A DNA stretch of 64,000 bases, taken from contig JAODUO010000860.1 of the NCBI GenBank assembly GCA_025642075.2, positions 101,001 to 165,000 of the forward strand. Reading direction: 5' to 3'. The notes beneath the pieces are model-generated. The model searched no databases and was not told the DNA's origin. It was given only the letters and a program-made list of their open reading frames with translations. Made by a program: the position numbers and the translations under genes. The DNA comes from Ridgeia piscesae (lineage: Eukaryota; Annelida; Polychaeta; Sabellida; Siboglinidae). Numbering within the stretch: position 1 is the first letter of the stretch; each line of letters opens with the position of its first letter. Positions 14,512 through 26,227 of this stretch are shown one piece after another.

Positions 14512-17357
14512 ATGACACGCCGCAGCTTCGTTCTCTCCGCCGCCATCCTTCTGGTTGGCGCGGCGGTGGCAGTGGCTCGCGGCCCCCATCCGCTGCGGTA
14601 CTCGCTGCGGGAAGAGAGCGAACGCGGGACACCCCTCGGAAACATTCTAGTCGATGCCGGCTTAACGTCGTCCCTGTCGCAATTCGATCTCGCCCAGTTG
14701 GAGTTCTCCTTCTCCTCCGCCCGCTCCCAGCACCAACACCTGTTCAGCATCGACGGGAAGACGGGTTTACTGACGACAGCCGAGGTGGTGGACAGAGACT
14801 CGTTGTGTGCCAACCTCGATGTCTGCGTGGTCCTTCTGGCCGTGCAGATCCTCCCCGTGAGGTACTTCACCATCGTCCAGGTCAACGTCGATATCGTCGA
14901 CATCAACGACAATTCGCCGCGGTTTTTGAGCGACTCTCTCCGGTTCGCCCTCACCGAGGTGTCCGTGCCCGGAGTCGGTATCTCCCTGCCCCTGGCTGAG
15001 GATCCCGACTCGCCGAAGTTCGCTGTTCAGAAGTACGAACTGGAGGCTGATTCGGATAAGTTCGAGCTGGTCGTTGTTCTCGAGGACGGCAGTCCGTCGG
15101 ATGTTCAGCTGGTGCTACGTGGGAAACTAGACAGGGAGGAGAGGGATGGTTACGTTCTCCGTTTGGTTGCGCTTGATGGCGCAACGCCGCCTAAAACTGG
15201 TTCGGTGACGTTGACCATTGACGTCATTGATGTCAACGACAACAGTCCGGTGTTTGAGAACTCCACATACAGGGTTTCGATCCCGGAAAACATCGATCCG
15301 TCGACGGTGATCCTGAACGTGAAGGCGACGGATCCAGATTCCGGTGCAAGCGGAGAGGTCGTCTACAGCTTCAGCCGGAAGACCCAGCAGCGATACGGCA
15401 ACATGTTCGATATCAACCAATCGGGGGATATTTCAGTCACGGGACTGATCGACTACGAAGTGACTTCCGGTTACGTTCTCACGGTGTCCGCCCGGAATCG
15501 TGACCCGAGCACATCGCCCGTCCGTGCGAAGGTCATCGTCGATGTTATTGACGAGAACGACAACGCTCCTACGATGACCGTGAACACGTTGACGGAAGAC
15601 GGAGCTGCCCAAATCACGGAGTCTTCTCCCGTCGGGACTTTCGTTGCCCACATGACGGTGATAGACGAGGACGCCGGGGAGAACGGACGTTTCAACTGTT
15701 CCATCCACACACCGTCGTTCGAAATCCGACAGCTGTACGAGACGGAGTTCAAGATCGTCACGTCGGCGCCACTCGACCGGGAACAAAGGGCGCAGTTCGT
15801 CCTGGCTATCGAGTGCCAGGACAACGGACTCACACCTCGCTTCTCCGTCGGCCAACTCTCCGTGACGGTACAAGACGAGAACGACAATGCGCCCGTCTTT
15901 TCGCGAGACACCTACACCGTCGACGTACCGGAGAACGGCAAACCGGAAGTGGTGGTATTGACGGTGTCGGCGACAGATGCCGACGCCGGACGCAATTCCC
16001 ACTTCCGGTATTCCATCCCGCCCAACATGGCGCCGTATTTCGCGATAGATAGTTCGACCGGAAGTATCACGACGCGGCGGCCGTTCGATCGCGAGCGCAC
16101 CGACGAGATGCGGTTCACGGTATACGCCATCGACGGTGGCTCCCCGCAGCGGACCGGAAGCGCAGATGTCGTAATACGCATCGCCGACGTCAACGACGAG
16201 CATCCGCGGTTTACTCGCTCGCGCTACGAATTCGAGGTTCCCGAGAACGGCCCGGAAGTCACGGCGGTCGGTCACGTGACGGCCGTCGACTCGGACACGG
16301 ATGCAAACAATAAGTTCGATTACGTCATCGACCCGGAGACAAACCGGCACGAACTGTTTGCCATCGACTCGGCCTCTGGTGCGATATCGACGACCGGCTC
16401 GCTGGACAGGGAGCTGGAGGCCAGCTACACGCTGCGTGTACTGGCCGTACCTGTCCGAGACACGACCGGCACGGGTACCGCCACCGTCACCGTCTACGTC
16501 CAGGACACCAACGACAACGTCCCGGTCGTCCTGTTCCCGGCGTTTCCGGCAACGGGACCGTTCTCGTGTCGCCGTTCACGCCAACTGACTATATTATCGC
16601 CCGCTTGCTGGCGTACGACGCCGACTCGGGCCGGAACGGCGCGCTGTCCTACGGTCTGAACGGCGACGACGACGACGGGTATTTCACGGTCGATAATGCC
16701 ACCGGGTACGTCAGAGTCGCGAAGGAACTGCAAGACATCGACTCGAGGACATTCGTCTTGTGGTGCGTGGCTGAAGATGATGGTCAGCCTCGACGACGTA
16801 GCATGGCTCGTCTGATCCTTGTCGTCAACAGCTCCGTCCCCTTCCAGCTGGGTGACACAGCCGAGTACAACAACCACTGGGTTGCCACCGTCGTCTCCCT
16901 CGTTGTCATAAGCACCTGTGTCCTGCTCATCGTCTTCTGTGTCGCTATCGTGCTTTTCATTCGTCGGCGTCGCTCGGAGACAAAAACAAGCCGATCGCCA
17001 GCCATGGTGATGTTGGAGCCGCGACACCTGGCGGGCAAGACATTTGCAGTGCATATCCGCCAGGTGGACCGCTGCAACAATGATTACTCTCAGTTGAGCG
17101 AGAAGCAGAACTCGGACAACGTGCAATGCGCCTGGAATGAGGCGTCCAAGAAATCCTTCACGGATTCGGCGGGAACGGTGGGATACCAGCAGAATTACGA
17201 TCCACTTCGCCCGGGGATAATCAGGGCCGCCGATTCGCGGGAGAGTCTGCGGTCTCACGACATGCTGTGTGACGCACATAATGGCCACACACACTCGGCT
17301 GAGCACGAACATGAAGACTCACACACAGACGGGACAGCGGGGCCGTCGCGACTGCAG
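14512..17357 (+). CDS. protocadherin, large exon (signal peptide, seven cadherin repeats, TM, start of tail); one-base frame break
   Basis: Homophilic cell-adhesion receptor at the plasma membrane (family knowledge). Residues 1-23 form a signal peptide (MTRRSFVLSAAILLV...). Seven extracellular cadherin repeats follow, each of the first six closed by a DxND motif: NDNSPRF near 130, NDNSPVF near 241, NDNAPTM near 347, NDNAPVF near 456, NDEHPRF near 559 and NDNVPVV near 665. Repeat 7 ends near 775 without the motif, as usual before the membrane. Repeat 1 has the DRDSLC...DVC cysteines typical of protocadherins. A membrane helix lies near 790-816 followed by RRRR. The frame shifts near GGG 16554-16556: upstream it is frame 14512, and downstream the frame resumes at 16557 (ACC GTT CTC), so one base is missing there. 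A GGGG run would restore it, and a sequencing indel is likely. The exon ends CAG|GTGAGG at 17357 in phase 0. Seven repeats recall delta-1 protocadherins. Confidence 0.93.
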
Positions 17358-17734
17358 GTGAGGAATAATAATAATAATGGCAAAAATAATAACAATCATT
17401 TTAACACTTCTGTAGCCCCTGTGTCCGTGACAATTCTAACTCAAACAAACAAACAAACTCATTTGGCATAATCATAAGCGGGGACAGGCTAGAGTCGTAA
17501 TTGGAGCATGGAACCGCCGAAATTTGGTGGGCGTAAAGCAATTTCAAACAAATATGTTTTCTTTTTTACGAAAGGTGGCTATAATTTCAGAAGATTTAAT
17601 TGTAATAGGGAGTTGTTTTCAAATTGTTAATAATAATAGGAATATCGACATGCTGACCGGTTATTGAGTTACACTTACATTCTGTGTTCGAAACACGAGC
17701 TGAAAATGAGGTCGCAAACTTCACACAAATCAAA

Positions 17735-17945
17735 GGTCCGTCGGTCCGCCAGACCTTCGACTTTGTGAAATTGCCGGTCCGATTGAAACGTTGTCACCAT
17801 TTAAAACCGAAGTACCAAACCTTAGTTGAAAGTGTCAGGTTCCCGGACCGTCAACTTTACTTCGACTTTGTGAAATTGGCGGTCCGATTGGTACCAAACC
17901 TTAGCTGAAGGTGTGAGGTCCCAGGACCTTCAATTTTTTTAGATT
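17735..17945. repeat. degenerate tandem duplication of about 100 bases
   Basis: The segment CTTCGACTTTGTGAAATTG(C/G)CGGTCCGATTG occurs twice (about 17756-17787 and 17862-17890), each with a following TACCAAACCTTAG(T/C)TGAA(A/G)GTGT. It is non-coding. Confidence 0.75.
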
Positions 17946-18479
17946 GGCGGTACGTCGCATCCATTGCAGGTCTATCATTTCAAGGCCTGGTTATATATGT
18001 AGTATTGTACACTGGATACCCGGCCATAACAATGATGACTTCGTTAAGTTAAGCTAACAAAGCCTTTAGTCTCAGTGAAATTCTATGCAGCGCATTGTGA
18101 CAATTAAAATAAGCATTACAGTAAGCACAGCTTCAGGAAACTGCCCAATTACCAGAAGCACCCCTGGAGGTTCGCTGTATCTAAACGCAAAGCACACGCC
18201 AATACAGCAATGATTAAGTCATTTCCTTGAGTAGGTAAAACGACCCATCTATTCATTGCACATGCTAACGCATCATTTAACACCCAACCACTTACGAAAC
18301 GAGGTTGATGCATCTGCCAAAAATCATATGTTTAAAATTCGATTAATGCCCAGATCACTGCCCTGTCTGGTCTAATGTTGAGTCTCGTTTAACTGCAAGA
18401 TAGCAACACTCGGGTCAAAAGAGATAACACGCGAAATGATACACCCAGACCAGCGACTTCTGACGGCAGAGGTATAGCC

Positions 18480-18780
18480 TTTAATTAACAGCGGACATTA
18501 TTGCCACTTGCGCGCGCCATTACGTAGAGTAACGTTTTTCGATCGCGCCGCCGGTGTCGTTCAATTGAATCGAACGTCTGCAGGTCGATGATCGCTTTCC
18601 CGGCCGCTGTGCAATGTTGGGCCATTAGCTATAATAGAGACGTACAGAGGCGCTTTCAAACCGCCCATTAATGGGTCGTTAACCGACGTTGTGTTCGGCA
18701 CGATTACCGCGTTCCCACCAATTCTCCCGGGCGCACGAGAGACAATGAATTGCGGGGAAATTACAAAGGTGTAAGAGAAC
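18480..18780. promoter_or_regulatory. GC-rich unique block in the protocadherin intron; possible enhancer
   Basis: About 300 bases of non-repetitive, CpG-containing sequence amid AT-rich repeats, with many TAAT/ATTA words and an ACAATG (Sox-like) word. The contrast with its surroundings suggests constraint, but no comparison is available. Function is only a guess. Confidence 0.2.
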
Positions 18781-20933
18781 AGATGTGGTCAACGTGCGCC
18801 CTCTGGTGATCAACGCCCCCTGGTGAATAGGCCGTTGTCACCGATTGCCGATGCACTGATTGCGGGTTGGCCGGTCGAGTTGTTTTCGCAGAGCCAGAGG
18901 TGATTTCTCTCATGTCGTTGTCTCTTGCCCTAACGCCATAAACACCCCTGACGCGGTCGATAACACGCCCCAAACAAAGGCCCGATGCGGTAAACACCGC
19001 TTTAGTTCCCCTTCCACTGTTTCGACTAGAAGCTATGTTCGGTATGGTCAGCCATTTTGTTTTTTACTCTTCCGTCGGTTCTTCGATTCAACTCTGTTTT
19101 CCCTGGCAGGTGATTTCGGGGACCGTTTTCTCAGACTGAAGGACCAGAACACACAATGTAACATTGATGAAGGGACTAGGGAGATTATTTACATAATATT
19201 TTCAGAGAATGAAACAGCTTTTTCTGAAAGCTCTCTTATAATTATAATACGGGTATGCTGCTTTTGTGGGTAAAAAACGTTAATGTGTTTATAAACAAAA
19301 TCGATAACCGTCGGGACACTTACAAAGTTGGACTCTTGAAAAATAGGATACTTCCATGGCCACTTGCCAACTGATAAAGAAACCGATTAAAACACAGTTT
19401 CATTATCAGTCATTAGCACAACGCCACTGGCGTCCATGACACCCACATTGGCTGGCAGTTGCACATTAGGGGTGGGGGCGTCTCTAACATACATAAATTA
19501 AGATGGCGACGTCTTTCCCCCAACCGTTCTGCGTAGCGGGCAACCCCGCCACCTCTAACCTGTTTTGGGAGCCTGCATGTCGCTGCCTTTACAGTCCAAC
19601 TCCTTCAACGTATATTTTTGTATGCCAACCTCCAGTTAAAATTTGCTACGACCATCACAAGAAACAACCATCGTTAAAATAGAAATATTTTGCTATAACA
19701 TTTTACAAGTTTTGTTTGTATAAAGAACAGTATTTGTTGCCAGAAAGTTACACTAATCTTGAAGCTTAGCTGACGTCCCGTGTATATCAAACTTCCCTCA
19801 TATTTTATTTAAAAAAATAACTAAACATAATTGAGTTATTTTAGTATTACTAAATAGTTATTTTAATGAACGAGGAGCAAGAGATGTCGATTTAAAACGT
19901 TGTCATACAACGTGTTACCTTACTCACTCGTTACGTGATTTCACGGTAATCACTACAAACCTCCAGGGTATTCCTAAGCGGTTATTCACTTTCCCCAGAA
20001 GGGTAATTCTGCCAACAACAAAAGGGTGGCCAAGCCAATGAACCGCATGGACCCCTGTTTGAAGTGGCCGCCCAGTGGCGCGACAAAATGAGAATTAACG
20101 AGATGTTTCCGCGACAATAGAACAGCTCGCGAAGCACACGTCCCTCGGGAACTGGTTGACACGGGCCCGGTAACAACGTCGTGTCTTGGCGACAGCTTGT
20201 TGGGGTGACATGTGTCTCCCGTCTATTGACAGCGACATGTGCGAGTAGTTTCGTGTGACACTTCAATCCGAGAGCTGTTCCAGCCTGTTCAAGTGTCTTG
20301 TTAGCCTCGCTTAACCAACTCTCGCTGGCCGCGTAACTTCGCCGAGAAGACAGCCTAGTAGCGTCTTAATAGCCGGCTTTTGAATGTCATCCGTGTGACG
20401 AACGAAAACTGCCGCCACCTCACGGGGCCTGGATAATCGAGGCTAATACTGTAATTACTGCTTCATAAACAACTTAAATGTGTGTTGCTGTTTATTTTTT
20501 GTGAGTACAAAAGTTTTATGCTGGATACTGTTGATAGTACAGTATTTTAAAAGTATTTCCTTATTTTAATTTAATAGTCGGCCTGAGAGCCAATCAGCGC
20601 TCCTCCCTATTCTGGTATAGGCCGCCCTGGTGGCAACATTGTCAGAGCATTCATCTCCCAGGTGGATGCGAGGGATTAAAAAGTGCTGCCACCTCACGGA
20701 GCATGGATAATAGAGGCGTGCCTATAGTCTGACGTAACGTCGTATTCCTGTAAAGAACTGGCGTTTCACACCCGCATTCTCATGAAGCCTTGTGTTGTTC
20801 CTGGTAGTATAAAATGTCCAATGCAGTGGCGCATAGTTGCGTAGGGAGTGGCTGAGAGCATTGGCTGAGGAAAAACCAATTTAAGGGAGAAAGATGTGTA
20901 TGCGATTTGGGATAGAGTTTACCCCGTTGCTTA

Positions 20934-20951
20934 TTATATATATTATATATA

Positions 20952-21022
<71 letters not shown>

Positions 21023-21146
21023 ACTAATACAACTTTATGACTTTTATTAATATATATGTTCATATATGATACGAGCGCACGCGCGTAACACACACACACA
21101 CACACACCACAACCCCCCCCCCACACACACACCCCCACACACACAC
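20934..21146. repeat. (TA)n tract and CA/C-rich tract before the acceptor
   Basis: A broken TA tract to about 21019, and a CA/C-rich tract at 21090-21146 that ends about 25 bases before the acceptor of the second protocadherin coding exon. Confidence 0.95.
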
Positions 21147-21172
21147 TAACCACGGTGTTTGTTTGCTTGTAG

Positions 21173-21466
21173 TTCTCTTCCGAGACACACCTCTCCAGTG
21201 GCGGCGACAAGGTTTCGGAAAGCGGCTGTTCCGAGGACAGTAAGCCAGACAGCGGCCGTGGGTCTTTCGAGGAGGCGACGTGTGGCGGTCCTGCCTCGCC
21301 CCCGCGCCGTACGACCCTCAAAGGCCCGCATCCTCACCAACATACCGAGGTTCGGGTTCGACTGGACGACCGTCTACGGAGCGTAGACGTCGAAGGGCCG
21401 CGAAACAACCATGTTCATGCGCATGCGCCGGGGAAGCGAAGGATACGCATAGCGAGTCAAGTATGA
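21173..21466 (+). CDS. protocadherin, terminal coding exon (cytoplasmic tail)
   Basis: The acceptor GTTTGCTTGTAG ends at 21172. In phase 0, the phase left by the 17357 donor, the frame stays open for 97 codons and ends at TGA 21464-21466. It begins FSSETHLSSGGDK and contains the acidic, serine-rich stretch SGCSEDSKPDSGRGSFEE, the style of conserved motifs in delta-protocadherin tails. A basic, His-rich end follows (PGKRRIRIASQV). With the one-base correction in the large exon, the whole protein would be about 1,046 residues, a normal size for this family. The TTC at the start keeps phase, and codon use (GC-rich third positions) matches the large exon. Confidence 0.8.
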   Translation, partial: FSSETHLSSGGDKVSESGCSEDSKPDSGRGSFEEATCGGPASPPRRTTLKGPHPHQHTEVRVRLDDRLRSVDVEGPRNNHVHAHAPGKRRIRIASQV

Positions 21467-21553
21467 CGAGTCGTCAGTCACCACAATACAGTCAAAAGTG
21501 TATAGTTTGAATTTTTACTGCCGCTTTATTAAGTGAACTTGGCCACAATTGGG

Positions 21554-21650
21554 GACAGCAATCTGGTGTGTTGAGACAGCAGCCTGGTGTGTTGAGACAG
21601 CAGCCTGGTGTGTTGAGACAGCAGCCTGGTGTGTCGAGACAGCAGTGTGT
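21554..21650. repeat. 21-base minisatellite in the protocadherin 3' UTR
   Basis: About four and a half units of GTGTTGAGACAGCAGCCTG with one or two substitutions. Confidence 0.9.
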
Positions 21651-21735
21651 GTAATGTCGATGACTAAGTCACAATGACACCGGAAGTCTTTACATTCAGC
21701 CCAAAGCATTCATGTTGTACATATATTTTTTTATT

Positions 21736-21741
21736 AATAAA
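21736..21741 (+). terminator. poly(A) signal AATAAA of the protocadherin
   Basis: Canonical hexamer 270 bases past the stop codon, on the gene strand. Confidence 0.55.
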
Positions 21742-22227
21742 ATATTACTCATATATAGTAAGGAGTTTACATTTGAGCACTGGCGGGGGGAGGGGGATAG
21801 GACGCGTTCGCAACCTGGTCACCCCTCAGAGGCAAAACTGATCTGCCATGCGAAGCCATGGTTTATTTTAACATACTTCATTTTATCTAACTTTACCTTA
21901 CCCTACCTATCGTCTTTGTACCTCGAGGCCCACCGTACTACGGGCACATTTCCCCCTGGATCACAATTCATGTAAACAGTCATAATTGGTCTTATTCAAC
22001 ATGAGTTTCGTCAAGCACAACGCGGTGCTATATCATAAACAGTAACGTGTATTTTTATGACATAAAATAGAAAATACGAGCAAACGCATTAATATTCAGT
22101 AGCGGAAGTGTGTTCATGTTTGTTAAAAGGTCACTGCAATGGCACACAGAGTGTTCCCGCCATCTAGGAAACACTAGAGGCTATGTGACAACTAACCCGT
22201 GTGACAACCAACCCCGGTCTTACCTAC

Positions 22228-22282
22228 ACGCACGCACGCACGCACGCACGCATGCACGCACGCACGCACGCACGCACGCACA
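22228..22282. repeat. (ACGC)n microsatellite
   Basis: About 13 tetramers with one GCATG interruption. Confidence 0.95.
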
Positions 22283-22353
22283 CTTAAGTAGCTACGAGTG
22301 TCTACGAGTGCCCACTTACTGCGCACCTGTTGTTCTACTTGTTCACGTTAACA

Positions 22354-22622
22354 AAGCGGCACATATCAAAGACAATTTCCTGCAACGCCGCTGAAGACTC
22401 CGAAGAAGACGTTGGACACGTCTCATCACATCACCTGGCGACACTTAACGCCTTCGATAGCAATTACAATTAGTGGCTAATTCATGGATTATAATTATAT
22501 GTAATGACACTTGAAAGATCGGTGTACATGGATTGGAACGCAATGATAATACCTGTATGCGGGTCCATCTTTAGACATCAAAAGCAGTCTACGCCTTCAA
22601 ATACACGCGTTATAAACAATGG
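22354..22622 (-). repeat. dispersed repeat, copy B (inverted relative to copy A)
   Basis: Reverse complement of 13030-13297 over its whole length, diverged but collinear (CTGCAACGCCGCTGAAG at the left, ACACGCGTTATAAACAATG at the right). The two copies bracket both protocadherin coding exons in opposite orientation. Confidence 0.85.
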
Positions 22623-22751
22623 TATATATGGCCGGGTGCACTTTGCACTTGACTAGTGTTTGTTTTATCTTTATGTCGATAAACACAGTGTGTTGACTTT
22701 TGCAATTAGTAGTTTGATTACAAAAAGAACCAAAACAATATCTTACATCCG

Positions 22752-22935
22752 CGCAAGCAAGCATGCACGCACGTACGCACGCACGCACGCACGCAGGCAC
22801 GCACACACACAAAAACCGAGTTCTTACGTACATACACACGTAAGTACATACATACGTACATACATACATACACATTATTTGTATATACTTACACCACATA
22901 CACACGTACGCACGCACGCACACACACACAACGTG
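22752..22935. repeat. compound ACGC / ACAT / ACGT tract
   Basis: Impure tetranucleotide tract. Short open frames across it are artefacts. Confidence 0.9.
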
Positions 22936-23756
22936 CTAAAGTACAACTCTAGAAGCACACAGTAGCCAGCGCTATTTGAATCGAAGGACACTGTAGAAAT
23001 TAATGTCGCACCCCACTTCCGCCAAGGTACACAACGGAAGCTATGTCGGCGCGGAGCATTTCGGGACATGTCAGGAGGTAGTGTTATTCAACGTTCATTT
23101 GATTCATAGCGTACATGCAGCAACCAAATGACATGTACAACTCTAAAGTGTGCGGTACAAAACATTGCCTACAACACATTTTAGTTTAACAGTTTTATTT
23201 ATCCAGTAATTCTTATATTAAATTAACTATACCTTAATTACTAATTAAAATCCAACAATTACTCATTAAAGTCCAATACCTATTACTAATTTCACAATCC
23301 ATAAAAGCCGCAGTTTCGTCTCGTCTGTATTGTCTCATTCCGTCGAAATTCATGAACATTCTTTCACGCAGATCGCTTCACAAGTAATCGTCGTCGGCCC
23401 GATCTTGTCCTGCAGCTTTTCGTGCAGTGGTGGCTGGACATTCCGAGTGGAAGTGGAGTCAACATATCAAAGGCGCCTTAAAACGTCCAGCACTTCGACG
23501 TCGTACGGTTGTTAGGCCCAGACAATGCATGTCACGTGACGGGGTCCGCAAGGCAAAACGTCGTGATGACGTCATCGATATTCGTGTTAGCCGACTAGTT
23601 GCCAGTAAACGTTTCTGTCGATCGCAATTTTCTTGTTACAAAATACCATGCCGAAGGTTGTAATAGAAACGCTGCGCAAATGATAAAAATAATATAAATG
23701 TTGGAGACCATTTAAACAATGTGTAGAAATGCATTAGCCGGAGGTTCGTTGTTACC

Positions 23757-24375
23757 CTCACTCACTCACTCACTCACTCACTCACTCACTCACTCACTCA
23801 CTCACTCACTCACTCACTCACTCACTCACTCACTCACTCACCACTCACTCACTCACTCACTCACTCACTCACTCACTCACCACCACTCACTCACTCACTC
23901 ACTCACTCACTCACCACTCACTCACTCACCACCACCACCACCACTCACCACCACTCACCACCACTCACCACTCACTCACCACCACCACCACCACCACCAC
24001 CACCACCACTCACCACCACTCACCACCACCACTCACCACCACCACCACCACCACCACCACCACCACCACCACCACTCACCACCACTCACCACCACTCACT
24101 CACTCACTCACTCACTCACTCACTCACTCACTCACTCACTCACTCACTCACTCACTCACTCACTCACTCACTCACTCACTCACTCACTCACTCACTCACT
24201 CACTCACTCACTCACTCACTCACTCACCACCACCACCACCACCACCACCACCACCACCACCACCACCACCACCACCACCACCACCACACCACCACCACTC
24301 ACTCACTCACTCACTCACTCACTCACTCACTCACTCACTCACTCACTCACTCACTCACTCACTCACTCACTCACA
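23757..24375. repeat. compound (CACT)n / (CAC)n satellite, about 620 bases
   Basis: Blocks of CACT tetramers alternate several times with CAC trimers, implying repeated slippage between two related units. The 269-codon Leu-Thr-His-Ser frame across it is not a gene. Confidence 0.97.
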
Positions 24376-26219
24376 GTCCAGCTTAATGCAGTTAACTCAT
24401 CGTCTCGGCGAGTGCGACTACGGGGTCCTTTCTTTAACCGTAGTTATGTGGGTGGGATTGGTACAAATGTTATGCAAAGTTGTCTGGTGCCAAACATTGC
24501 ATGTGACCGAACCACTGAGAGTCGCTGAAATACGAGTATGGATGCAGGCTGTTGCTCGGATAGTGTCAACAGAGGTGACAAGTGGCGCAGTCCCCCGTGC
24601 ATCGACCTGCGCGGGAACGGGAAGAAGGGTGAACTTTTCGCGGGACGTTCTTCGTCGTTCATCGTGATGGGACTCCGGTAGCTCTGGTGTAGAATGCTGT
24701 CAGTCACAGATCTTCCAAGGTGCCATGAGTCTTTTGTGTCCCTGGAGGTTAGAATTCAGTAAAGTGGGGCTTAGCTATGTAATTGATTTAAAAACACAAA
24801 GCCGCCTGTTTTATATACTAACAGCACCCCCACCCAATCGTATGTGTTTGTTCTGACTTTTGGCTATGATGATATAACCACGAGTATAGGCGGAGCCTGG
24901 TGGCAAGGGGGCACGTGCCCCTTGCCTTTGTATATTTCCAAGTTTTTTTAATGCAGCGGCGAAAAATGTCAACAGCTCCACCTTATGCCCATTTCCCAAT
25001 GTCACGCAATATGGAGTGCAACAGCAGGACACATATTTTTGGCGACATGAACGGAAGTAATTCGAGGTTCTGTGTTCCCCATACAGTGTATTACCATATC
25101 AGGATCCATCTTCGACAAGTTGGAATTGTTCACGTGCAATTATGCTTTTGTGATTTGTTTATTCTGACTGTAAGACCACAACTACTAGTTGGAATTATTA
25201 ATGTCTCATCGACAGCTACAAGTTGGAATTGTCCACATCACATCACCTGGTAATAATGAGTTTGTTCTGACTGTAAGGATATAGCTACACGTTGGAAATG
25301 TTCTTTATGCAGGACTAAATTATTGCCAGTCTTTATGCAGGACTAAATTATTGCCAGTCACACGTTTTGGTAGAAACATGGATGTTAACTGTTAAGGCAG
25401 TTTACAAACTTTAAATGTGTCTGATGACCTAAAATATATACATACACACATGTGACACCATTTACACTCACTTTTGAGGCATAACTGACAATATCTATGC
25501 TTATTTTGCTGCATTTTTTTACCCCGTCCACAAAGGTTTTTATTCGTCCAAATGACGGGTGGACGGGTCTCTGCATAAAGCTATGATGTCGCCTGGTAAT
25601 GATGTGTCTGTTCTGACTGTAAAGACACAACCACAAGTAGGAATCGTTCACATCATGTCACCTGGTAGTGATGTGCTTGTTACGACTGTAGTGACACAAC
25701 CACAGTTGAAATTGTTCACATCACGTCATATCGTAATGACTTGATGGAACAAATCATCAAAACCTACCTACTCATGTAAGTAAATAGAACCAGGACACAT
25801 TTACACCCTTAATAGCCCATTGGTTTTATTAACTCTGACATGTATAAAACGCAACATATACATGCACGAGTTGAATTAGTATTAAAGTGACTACGTAAGC
25901 ATATTAAAAAAAAACACCTTTGCAAAACGTGCATCATCAAATATGAAAGTTCATTTTATCTAAGAGCTGCAGAAATGCAAAAATTATAGTTAGGTCAACA
26001 GATAAACATATTATTATACATTTTGTTAGTTGAACATAAATACAATGAATTATTCTGATAATTTAAGCCGAAGTCGTCCAGTGCCCGTAGACTGCCCACT
26101 GAAATGTGAGCGGCACCAGGGCCGGTGTGATGACACCTCCTCCTCGTCGTCTTCCTCATCCTCGCGCACTTTGATATACCAATCAAATAAATTGACCAGT
26201 CAGACAAACCCTACTGTAT
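24376..26219. other. no supported gene; degenerate tandem repeats
   Basis: A near-perfect hairpin GGCAAGGGG/CCCCTTGCC around CACGTG lies at 24902-24926. Between about 25110 and 25735 there are four or five diverged units of about 65-85 bases (GTTGGAATTGTTCACAT, CACCTGGTAATGATG, TTCTGACTGTAA) and a 30-base direct duplication at 25300-25360. An acidic open frame on the minus strand near 26060-26170 is too weak to call. Confidence 0.5.
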
Positions 26220-26227
26220 GCAGCTTA
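26220..26227. repeat. left target-site duplication of the hAT-like element
   Basis: GCAGCTTA, identical to 27964-27971 on the far side of the element. Confidence 0.85.

Larger units (their letters stand above)
17358..21172 (+). other. protocadherin intron
   Basis: From GTGAGG at 17358 to the acceptor TTTGCTTGTAG ending at 21172. Reading through the donor adds 37 residues rich in Asn and stops at 17471, which could be a short alternative tail. The intron holds a degenerate duplication (17735-17945), a GC-rich unique block (18480-18780), two short related segments near 20409 and 20684 (GCC(A)CCTCACGG and TGGATAAT), and TA and CA tracts just before the acceptor. I see no further coding exon, though a small one could be missed. 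Confidence 0.7.
21467..21760 (+). other. protocadherin 3' UTR
   Basis: Follows the TGA at 21464-21466. It contains a 21-base minisatellite and an AATAAA poly(A) signal at 21736-21741. The end point is inferred. Confidence 0.6.
21761..23756. other. repeat-bearing intergenic sequence
   Basis: No gene seen. Contains an ACGC tract (about 22228-22282), dispersed repeat copy B (22354-22622), an ACGC/ACAT compound tract (22752-22935) and otherwise AT-rich unique sequence. Confidence 0.5.

Noticed and set aside
23719..24528. 269-codon Leu-Thr-His-Ser / poly-His protein
   Set aside because: It is a translation of the CACT/CAC satellite.
26060..26170. Acidic minus-strand exon (EDEEDDEEE...) near the hAT element
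   Set aside because: A GAG/GAC-rich stretch explains it, and no convincing splice pair or partner exon was found.
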